A stretch of 64,000 nucleotides of DNA, taken from contig JACMZG010001908.1 of NCBI GenBank assembly GCA_018340805.1, positions 33,933,414 through 33,997,413 of the forward strand, given 5' to 3'. Below the pieces are notes generated by a model, which ran no database searches, was not told the origin of the DNA, and saw nothing but the letters and a program-made list of their open reading frames with translations. This stretch comes from Microvelia longipes (taxonomy: Eukaryota > Arthropoda > Insecta > Hemiptera > Veliidae). The translations under genes and the position numbers were made by a program. Below, in pieces: positions 24,101 through 36,100 of this stretch (the stretch's first letter is position 1; each line of letters starts with the position of its first letter).

Positions 24101-27100
24101 CAAAAAAAGTTGGGTTACAGGCATGGTTGTAATTAATGGCTAACAATAGTTATTATTGGTTACCACAAGTTCCTTGTGGTAATTTTATGGGCTTCTGAAA
24201 TTAAAAGCCAACCAAAAAACTAAAAATATGAAAAGAAAGCAAGGAAAGACAGAGAAATAGAAATGACTATAATAGTAACAAGTAAGGATTTATTGTTCCT
24301 TTAGCATTCTCATAAATGTAAACTAAACTTTTGATTGATAAATAACAGAACAAGACATTGGACATACCATGAAATTTATATAAACTTCCTAAGTGTTCAA
24401 GAAGATTTTCTAAAGATTTAGTAACAGGTGGAAGCTCTAAACATCTATGGATGACAATATCAAATACCTGAAAACAAATTAAAAAGCAAGGTTTATCCAA
24501 AAAGTTTCTAGAATTTAAAAATGTTATTCTATCATTTAAAAACATCAAATTGTTTAAAATTAAACAAATTTTTACAGGTTTATTCTTAATATAAAAAATG
24601 CATCAGCTTTTTCTTTATTTTCTTATTGAGAGCTGTCACAGAAATTTTAGATTTATAAATTCAAATATTAATTATTCAACATAAACAATATTTTTTGGTA
24701 ATATTAAGTACTTTTGGTAGAAGTGGAACTAACATCTCCTAGTATAAAACCCATCAAGACTTAATACTGTTTAATTTTAAAATAAAAGGCTAAAAATAAT
24801 TAAAATATAAACATACTGGAAGAAACCGAAGACAAACATTGCCAAAGTAAACAGGGAGAGAATGATAGGAAGAATAGGAGCCACCACCCTGCTCTTCAGG
24901 TGCACATTTCTCAGGATACTTCCGGTGAAATGCAAGGTGTTTCTCATGCCTACAAACAAAATATAAATACAGGAAAATAAATTTATGTAAGATATAATTT
25001 ATTAAAAACATAATTTATATGAGATATATTTTTTTTCAATTAAAAAATACTTATTGCCATATAAAAGTAAGACATTTAAATTAAAATAAACTTAAAATAA
25101 AGTATAAAAGGGACCTGACAATCATTCAATTATATAGTAGTAAAGTTAGTATGGTATTAAGTTTAAAATAACGTTAAGATTTCGAAACATGTTAGGTAAC
25201 AAGACCAGGTAAATATGTTCAAAAATGTATTAAAAAACATTTTTCATTGGGTATATTACAAATTTTACCCGGGGAAAAATAACTTGGAAATATAGGTCAA
25301 TTTAAAGTTTTTTTTTTTAATTTATCTACTAAAATAGCTTTCTTCTATGTATTATATTATCAAATGTATATAAAGAAAATCATGACTTAGCAATTTCACA
25401 TCTCTTTCATACACTCAATAACACAATATACTATCATCATTAAAATATATTAGTGTCATCTGAAAAGAAAATGGCGTGAGTATGACATATTTTATAGCAT
25501 TTTTTAAACAAAGGGTAACAATGGTTCACCAATACTGCAATCTACACTGTTTTAACAGTTTTAACTGTGTAGAAGAGAAAAAAGCAATTCTAACAAAAAA
25601 AACTTTTTGTATTTTGTCAACTACTGCATTTTTCCTTCAATGTCAACGTAAAACAAAAAAAACAATGTTTTTGAGAATACCAGTTAGATTGTTTCCAATG
25701 TTGAGGTGAATTTTCTTTGACAAATTCTGAAACTCTATTTCTTAACTCAGCAGCTTTGATCAAAAGAAGTTGAATAATAAAAAAGCAAACTTGGGCTTCA
25801 TTGCCTTCAAGTGTTCTTAGAGCCTGAAAAATAATGATTTATCAATAATAAGGCACCAAACCAAAATTAAAAAAAAAACATTTCTACTGAACCACTTAAA
25901 AGAATTTATAACAAAATGTGATAGTTAGAAAAAACAGTAATAACTTTTTAAAAACAAGCTCCTAAATATGATAGACATTCCTATCTTTTATTTTAAATAT
26001 CCCTCTTACTTTTAAATATACCTATATTTATAAATTCAAGCCCTCTTACAACAGTATCAACCACCAAGTTACTTGGTTTAATAATTGATAATTCACTAAA
26101 ATTTACAGTACACATATATTCTGTCGTAAAAAGATAAATTGTGCCTATTACTTGTTGAGGAAACTGAAGTCCTACAACTCAACAAGTGCCCTATGAATGG
26201 TATATTATGGCTGGGTATATCCTTATTTAGCACAACATATTCTCGTATGGGGAACAAGTCCAGATGTAAACAGGCTTTTTATTTTGCAATAGGATAGTTA
26301 TGCTGATTTTTAATATTCCTCCACGAACATCTACTAAACCAACTTTTATTAAGCAACATATTCTAACAGTCAATTGCATGTTTATTTTTGAAGCATGTAA
26401 GTTTTTAGCTAAACATGATAAGTTCATCACTCATAGTGGTGTTCATTCGTTCAATACTAGAAATAAGTCAAACCTGTGTCTAGCTCCCTGCAGGACTGCA
26501 TTGTTTAAAAAATCCCCCCACAACATTTCAATAGCTTGCTACAATAAACTGCCACAAGAAAAAACAAGCTAAAAATATAATGTTGTTTGCTAAACAATTA
26601 AAAGCTTTGCTGATATCAAAATCAGATTATAATGTACAAGAATATTTACAAAACTTGAAAGAAATATTCATTAATTAATTTATTTTTCTTTGTTTAGTTG
26701 TTATACTCTTTTTACTTTTTCTCATTTATACCATAGGTATATAGGAAAAGTATTGTGTTTGCAAAAAAAAGAAACCAGTATTATCCATTACAGGTGTTTT
26801 AAAGGCCTCCTGAGTGGTTTTCTCAAAGTTGCCTATCTGTATGTGTATTTGTGTGTGTGTGAGTGTATGTGAGCCTGTTATCATCGTATCTCCTAGTGTA
26901 TTTATGCTAGAGAATTGAAACTTTGTAGAAAGTTCCAACGAACCCCGTACCCGATTTTTGTATTTTTTGTTTTGTATATATGATATGTTACATCCTAGTA
27001 AGGTTTACATAATAAATAAAGAATATTATTATTATTAATTCTCATAAGAGACCTAGAGGTTGTACCCTGATGTAAACAACAAAAGAATACATAATACACA

Positions 27101-30100
27101 ACAAAAATCATAACAAACACATAATACATAAATGTTTGGTTTTAGCCATAAAATGAAATAAAAACAAAAAGGAGAAATTAAAATAACATAGAAAAGAGGA
27201 ATAAGACAATATCTTACCATGCAAAGAACAAGTCTGTCAATAGTAACAATGTTATACTTCCAAATCATATTGTTAATAGCATCAACACATTTATTTACAT
27301 GATGGCTCTCCTCAGATGAAGCTATTTCAAAAACTAAGTAATCACAAAATTTTCTTAAATGTGCAGAAAGTGCTCTAGCTCCAATTCTTTCTAATATCCT
27401 GGAAATTAAAAAAATAATTACATATTTATTGTATCTTGAATAGCACAACTAATAGTATAGATTGATTTCTGTACAAAGTTTTATGTCTCTTATCACAAAT
27501 ACACTGGAAGCTACGATGATAACAGAAACACACACACAGACAGACAACTTTGCCAAAACCACTCAGAAGGCCTTAAAAAAATGTGAAACAGATAAGTCCG
27601 GTAACATCCCGGTTTCAGATTTTTTTGCAACACAATAATTTGTCTATATACCTATGGTATAAAGGAGGAAAAGTAAAAAATGATTTAAAAATTGACCATT
27701 TACAATAACTTGTACAACTACATGTACAAATAAGTTTTTGCTCCAGGTGGCTGTTTATGGTGATAATTATAACTATTATACTGTTTAAAATTTTGCTTTT
27801 TTATATCCACATTTCAGAAACTATGGATCCCAAAATTAAAACTAAGTTCATTTCTGCGTATCTGTAGATATGTCTTGTTATTAGTTAAAAGTAAAAGACA
27901 TATTTTTCTGATTTTTTTCTAATGATAGTTTGAGGAGACAAGTGTCAACTAGTCCAATAACATCAATAACCTCTTGTGACAAGTTAGATCCTAATCTATA
28001 CAACAACTTAACTTATGCCTATTATACTTGCGGCTATCCATTAAGTGGAGCATACAGTGACCAGTACTCCACTGCCCTACTTAAATTTAAAAAATCCTTT
28101 TGCCATAGCACAATCCCATGTAAAACCAGTACCTGGAGCAAAAACTTATTCCTACATGTAGATTTTTTCTTGATGTACGGGATAAATTGAAAAAATCATG
28201 CCATCCTTGAGAGGGAGTTTTTTGTTCCATAATGTGCCAATAAAAAAATAAAAGGCCTTTGAGGAATTTAATATCATATTGGTTAAGTTGTCTTAAAAAG
28301 TTAAAATTCTTAAAATACATTAGAACTACAGAATAATTTCTTAAGCATTGTTCTAACAATTATAGAAAAATAAATTACTTGACTGGATGGCAATTGAAAG
28401 GGATTAGATGACAGATTAGATCAATGTCAGAGGATTTTTCATTTTATGAAACAGTGTCTGAACAGTATGATTTTATGATGAACACTATTAATGTTTTTAC
28501 TTAACAGGCATTTCACTTCATAATAAGGTCTAAACTTGTCAATTGTCTTGAATTAAAAATTTGAGTCAACGTATGTACCGAGTACTCTGTAACCTTAATA
28601 AGTACATGTGGTCTGAAAACTTTATTCTATCATCATTATAGGAATTGTTTCACAAACCTTTATCTGATTGAGCTATTAAAAAACCAATCCATAAATAAAC
28701 TTACTTATATGCAATGGGACTAATTCGATCAGTTTCTAATATCATTTTCCATAAAAGACAGAGAAATAGAGGAAGAGAGTTTTGAACAGAAAAATGAGCT
28801 ATAATATCATTCTCATTATTCATAGACGCCCAGTTTCTATATTCTTCTTCCACAGCTTTCTATAAAAATTCATTCAAAAAACAGATTTGATTAGTCATAT
28901 TTAAGTTCACATTGATTTTAAAGATAAAGATAATAAGGGGCTTGTTATAAAACTAAAAGAACATACAACACATTGTTTTACATGGACAGAATAGAATTGC
29001 TATGCCAACAAACTCTGAGAGGAGTGAAAGTTACAGTAACAAATAAGATGAGAGGTGATTTGATTTCTTATTAATGCAATATGTCAGTAACACTCACAAA
29101 AGTTTACTAGTACTGCTACTAGTACACAGGTGTATGTTAGTAAGACACCAGTTTGAGTAAATGAGTGTTTTTTCACAAAGTAACACTCACAAGTGTTTTT
29201 TTTTTTTTGTGTCACAAAAGGTTCAACCAACAAATAACTCAAATTCATTTTTTTAACAATGCATCCAAAATATTTAACAAAATAAATGAAGATACATTTT
29301 AGATTAAGGGCTCACCAAAGTAAATAAGGGCCTACCTATTAAATATGTCTAGACTCTAGACTATCTGTAGTTATAATTTAGTAGTTACCTTAGTAGTATA
29401 ATTTAGTTATCTTAGTAGTTAACTGTAGTTACCTAATTTGTGAATAATTCAAAAGAAATTTAAGAAATCATAATATTAATATTACAGAAATAAATAATAA
29501 TTCCTGCCTCATTGTCTCAGTTTTATTGCCTAAATACTAATACTATTCATAAGAAGCTATGAATTTCTAATATAATTTCATTCCTTATTTCAGGTTTTAT
29601 TCCATAAAAAAGATTTAATGCCCTAATTATTCAAAATATATTGCCATGACCACACTTAGACCAGGCAAGGTGCTCCTGCACTGGCAAATCCCCCCCCCCC
29701 CCCCTCTGCCATTCTGCTACTTTTTCTTTTTAATTACATTACTTCCTTAATTAGTTTACCAGATTCTTTAGTACTTAAATACTTCTTCATATCTATATTT
29801 TTTATAACTAGTTTTGTCTTGAGTTAATATAGTATGTTTACTAAGAGAATCAAAATATATAAAATCAATGCCATGGCAACTTATCCGAAAGAAACTATAA
29901 GAATACTAACTTTTAATTGTTGTTTGTTCTCAATAGGTAGAGGATTTTGTTGAAAGAATTCAGAAAGGGCTGGAGGAAAAAATTGAAGGGTATGATTGGC
30001 CCATGAATGAGGCGTTGACTGCATTATAGTAGTAAGAAGTTCTTTACACCAATTTGAACCCAAATCCGAACCAGTTCCTGCAATGCATATTAAGAGCTAC

Positions 30101-33100
30101 AGTTTACCAATTCCACTTAGTGCAACGAAAAAAATATGCGTATATCTATAAGCAAATGTCTAAATACCTATATGGGTACATCTGAGTACAAAATTAAAAT
30201 AACTAACTTACCCAATAAACAAATTATTTAGGATTTAATTTATGAAACAATAAAAAACTATTGCAGTTTTAATAAGAAACAATACATATGGGTAGCATAA
30301 AATAAAACTTTATTGCTAATCATTTAAATAATAATGTACCATTTAAAAAGAACAATTACTTTATGACATCAAAAATGTTAATAATCCATCAAATATGGAA
30401 AAATTATTGGATAGAGTTGAAATTTGACAACCATTTGATCCAACATTATAACAATAAAACAGTGAAGTTTTATCTTATTACTTTAATTAGATTATCGATT
30501 ATTGAGTGAAATGTGATTCCTTAAAAATAACTTTACGTAAAAATAAAAAAATAAAAATTTCTTATAATTTCTGAGGAAGAGCAAAGTGAGCCCAGAGGTA
30601 CAATATATTGCAAAATATACATTACATGTACATATGTAGTGAGCACGAGCGGAGCAAATCAGATATGGACAAGACAAATTCTATGGTACTCTGTATCTAA
30701 TTTTTGATCTACTTATAATATTATTAGTAAAAAATTAATGTCTGAAAATATTAGAGCCACTTCAACAAACCTCTTATTTAACCAATTTTATGAATTCACG
30801 ATAATCTTAAATCGACCATCTTCTGGTGAGTAAAACAATTTCATTAGCATTGTTTTTCTAGGGAATTTGCTAAATATGATAATTGGTTTAAAAATACAAA
30901 CCAGTAATATGCATGGAGCGAGCTAGTGTTAACACTAATGCTCTATTAAGTTCTTCAGATTCAGCAGATACAATTGTTTTGGGCTCATTAAGAAATTTGG
31001 ATAGCTGTGACTGTACCTCACCACTGCCAAGCCCAGTTATTAATCTTAATGCAGTACTCTCAACACTATAAGTAAATAAAACAAATTTTATTAGCTCTAC
31101 AAATAACAAAAAATAAGATTTATATATAAACATAATTGGTAAAACTGTCATACAATATATGATAAGATAAAAATACAATTTAGAGAACCCTATATAGTTC
31201 TTCGTATTGTCTTTCAAACCCAATCTAATGTTATTGGTTTTTTTTTGTACACTAGGTTCAGCATAATTTAATATCCTAGTAATTATTTTCTTCTTTACCC
31301 GATTTTTTATTTAAGTAGGACAAGTAATGAATCGCTATAATTTTTAAGGAAAAATCATGCTAATACTGTATGAACTTTTTATTTTCCCTTATTTATACTG
31401 TAGATATATCGGAAAAGTATTGTGTTTGAACTTTTGAACAAAATTCAGTATATAGGTGTAGTTGAGCTATCCAGAAAATATTTTTTTTATGACGTCATTA
31501 ACCTGCAAAAATGCCTCAGCAAATATTTTGAAAAATCATAAAACGCAGAAAAATCTTATGATCATTTTATCATTTCAATACAACAAGTACATCTATGATT
31601 CTTGTTGGATCATAAATGTTAAGCATCGAGAGTGCTCTTTGCCTGGATAGATGACTACAAGGAATGAAATTTATTTATTGACTATCTGAGGCGAGTGGAG
31701 AGAGTCTGAAGTAGGGAGGATGAGCACAGCGAATCTGATGTGATAAGAAAAAGTTCTGAGGTACCTCATACCCGATTTTTTTATTTAAGTAGGACAACTA
31801 ATGAATCACTAAATACTTTTTATATTTTTTATTTATTTTTAATTTATTATTATTATTATTATTTGCTAACTGTAGATTAATCTCTTTTGAATATATTGCT
31901 TTGTAATGTTTTTCGGAGACCCCACACTCTGGCCACTCGGCTTTGTGGGTTCCAAATTTTTTTTTGTTTACTGTTGTAAAAATATATGCTTATATTATAT
32001 TGTCAACTATTTCTATCTATGAGTTAAATTGCTTAATTTTGGAAATAAATACTTTTTTGAATTAAATTGAACTATAATTTTTAGGGACAAAAGCATGCTA
32101 ATACTTATTTTTAGTCAAGACCTAAGAGTATTTATTACAATTAGATGGATCAGTTATTTTCTGTCTCCAAACAAAGGGGTAATTAAATGATTAATTGTAT
32201 TAGTTAACATATAATAAGCTAAGTCACTCTACACAGTCATTTTAATACTATATACTTTTATGAAATAAAACAGAGTCCCTCCACTAATGATATATATTTG
32301 ACATAGCCAGCTTTCGATCCTAACAGATCATTATCAGGACCAGCAAGCAGCAAATAAAAGTGTCAGGAGACAGAGGTTACTGTTTTGTCTAAAGCAAAAT
32401 GGTAAATGATCCCCAATGGCTTGTTTTATTTCATCACTAGAAATTCCACAATTCATTTCTCCCTTATCTATATTCTTTAGAGGCTCTTCTAGCAAGCAAC
32501 ACATTTTTTTATAAAAAATTCAGTAAAGTATAATTCCGTCATTAAGCAATAATAAATTATTATATATGATTAGTGATCACACTAGATACAGTATATGCTC
32601 TGATGTCATGGCCTATCAAAATATTGTAATTATTATCATTGCAAAAATACATACAATGCTATAAAATTCACATGATTACCAAAGATGAAGTTGAGTTTGA
32701 TTAGTTTGTGGAACTGCAGCCAGTGAATGTAAATGAGATACAAGCTGGACTCTATAGTGTGGTTGAGTATGGTGCATTCTATAGCTAAACATTTCCAACA
32801 GGGTGTATAGTATAACCCAAGCATGGGATTTGAATACAGTTGGTAATAGATTGCCTACAATTAAAATAAAAAGGTTGTAAAAAAACAAAGATTATTAGTA
32901 TTAAGGACATACAATTCATTATAAATTTGTACAAGTATATAAATTAACACAGAGGCAATAAACAGACTACAGTTCGATAAGCCTGACTAAACTCAAAACA
33001 ACAAACAATACAAAAGGGATTTTTTTCTGAGCGGGCCAAAGACCTCGGAAGCAGTGGCTGCAGTAAAGTGTTCCTGGGAAATGGTCTACCTAAAAGGTAA

Positions 33101-36100
33101 AAATTCAGAGCCAAATATTATTTAAATTTTAATTATTAGCAAAAATGAATAAACTCAAAAATGTTTTAGGCTAAATAATGTAATTAATAAAATTTAGAAG
33201 GCAATGCTTACTTATAAAACCTTTGATACCAAGAGACTCTATCTCAGTATAAACCAGTAATCTTGAATATGTTTCAACCAATGCAGGAGCTAAAGCCATA
33301 TTAGATTTTGATGCAGCTAATTTATATAACATGAGTGACACATGCTGATGGATTAGACTCATCTTGGAGTGGACCGTGAGTGAATCTAACACAGACATAG
33401 ATAGAGGAGTTGTTGGAACACTACTAATTCCTCCTGGTCCACCTTTACCTAGAAACCAAGATATAAGAGGAATTATTTACTGGATAAGCACAAAGAACAA
33501 CACATTATAGATTTATATATCATTTGATATACAAGTTTGAAAAACATGAATAGCTGACACAATAATTAATTAATATTTATAAGTATAATTATATTTCTAT
33601 ATAAATCTATAGTTGTGCCAACTATTCATGTTTTGCAAACCTCGGTAGCATTAAATGATATATGTTTTGCTTCATAAGGCGATGATGACGCGGGTAAGCA
33701 GAAAACCAAGACCCGCATGATCCCAACGATGTCTCACAAAGTCAGCTCTGTAAATACCTAATATTTCTTATTTTATACACGCTTTCCTTCAGTAAATTTT
33801 AATTCTGAAGCTAACCAGAGTCGTAGCTGTCATATACTCCTGCGTTTCGCTTCACCGGCAAGCCGTCCTGAGATGGTTAGACCGTTAACGAAGCGCAAAC
33901 AGTTCATAGAGTGAACCACATCGCACATTATGATTTCAAGGCCGGACATCGACCAACCTCCGCTGAATATCTAGACGCAGGAATGATCATCCACGACAAT
34001 TATCGATGAACTGATAACAGCTCATGCGACCAGATGCCGTACATTCATTTATGCCCCTTGTTACAATTTCCATAAGGTGTCCCATCGTCAACAACGCTGC
34101 TTAAAGCAAGTATGTATTATCGTTATTTTCGGATTGTTTGTTTCTTCCTGTTATAAAGATTTCAAAGTGCCCGCCACCAGCTATATCTTTTGTTTATTGT
34201 CTAATACTTGGTACAGTTATTTGCTTTTTTAAAACTCTGAATATGACAATTTCCAATCATTGAAAGTTCAGTTTTTATGTGTTAATAAATCTTGTTTTTA
34301 AATATAGGACAACTGTCTTCAATATTCTATTTTATAACTTTATTTCACTATCATATTTACTTTAAACTTCAATGGAGGAACATGAACCAGAGTTGACCTC
34401 TAAAAAAATCATATGATGTTTAACACAATGAAATCTAAAAATTTAAAATATTAACCTGTTCCTAAAAATAGCATTCAAAAGTCAGCCATAGGTCTAGAAA
34501 AATATTCTTGATTTGTTGAATACGCATTGCACAATAATGCTATTCTGTAGTCCCTCTCAGCCATACAAAGGTTTTGAGATGATATTAACTGCAAATAACT
34601 TTTCAAAAGCAAAATAATAATAATTAATTTCATCACATAAACTATTGTATTGTTATTGTAAAACTTTAAACATGACTGTATGGTTCTAGTCAACCAATGC
34701 CAGAAAAAATAAAAAAAACTACCATGTTATAGTAAAATATACACTTATAATCAGTTGACAGCATGGGAAAATAATGCAAGGGAACCAATTAGGTTAGTCC
34801 TGGATGTTAAACAACGCCTACAATTTCATATCAGGCCAACCTCATTGGTTCCTCAACCTTACTTTCTCATGCTGTCAACTGATTATAACCATGTGTAATA
34901 CTATAATCAAAATTATATTCCATAAACAATTTAGCTGCTCTCTAAAGAATCTTAGTACACCTAATTATAAAACCAAAAAATCAGTTTATTCCATTTTTTC
35001 TTTTCCTCATTTCATGGTGTTTGCAAAAAAATCACCAGAATTATTCGTTGCTTGTGACAAAAATCACTTGAATTAGCTGGTGTTTTTAAGACCTCCTTAG
35101 TTTGTATGTGCGCATTTTTCTGCTACAATCGTATTTTCCAGTGTATTTGTGCTAGAGAGTTGAAACTTGGTACAAAAATCAATCTTTTGGTCTAGTGATA
35201 GTAATAGTAATTAGGGAGAGGTGATAGACCACCTAGCAAGTAGGCTGCGTTGTTGGACCCTTTTTGCTGACTCCCTTATATAGAAGATAAGTGTTCATAT
35301 AAAGTCATGGTGCAGGCATTTTATGTCTAATCCACAAAAGGGCCGTGATTTTACTCTAAGTTTCTATAGCTTCAACTAGAAACAACACGTGCTATACTGC
35401 CTGACCAGGCTTTCCGGCTCTTGAAACCATAACGCAGAAACATAAATATTTATTATAAACTATTATGAGGGTCCTAAATTTTGCCTAAACCCAGGTTCAT
35501 TTAGGGTTAGGTATCTTTAACGAGTACCTATGCACAAGCTTTGAACCACCGGCTTAACACCCCTTTCAAAGGACGGCACGTGAAAGGATTTCCATCCCTA
35601 GTATGAAAGTCCTAGAGACCCCGACAGGGATCAAACCCGGACTGTCTAGGTGGCAGGTGCACGTGGTAACCATTACCCATATCTTTTGGTATAATTGAGC
35701 TCAAAAACGACTCAGCAATAATTTAAAAACTCATAAAAGGCAGAAAAATATGTTGATCGGTTTGAGATTTGGCACGCATATAGTCATTCATAAGATTAAC
35801 ATATGAGCCAAGTTTCGTCTAATTATCAGCATTAGTTGATGCTTGATGAAACATGACTTGTCATGTTTTTTTAACAATTGTAAAAATCAAAAAATAATCC
35901 AATTGAGATAAAATTTGGTACAAATATATCCCTTTATGTAATAAATAAGTATACTAGGTTTTGTTTCAATATGGCATGTCTGCAGTTTTGTAGGATCATA
36001 ATAGTTAAGCAGCATCAAGACGGTCAGTGCCTGGATGGGTGACCACTGGTAATAAAAATAATGATATTATTATCTACGATTACGAGCAAAGGGAGTCTAA

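Noticed and set aside
25476..25709. Plus-strand ORF over MED23 exon 16
   Set aside because: It is antisense to the conserved MED23 exon at 25681-25823 and the adjoining intron, with no recognisable protein similarity.
27930..28190. 86-residue plus-strand ORF in a MED23 intron
   Set aside because: I recognise no domain or repeat family in it; its length is compatible with chance in intronic sequence.
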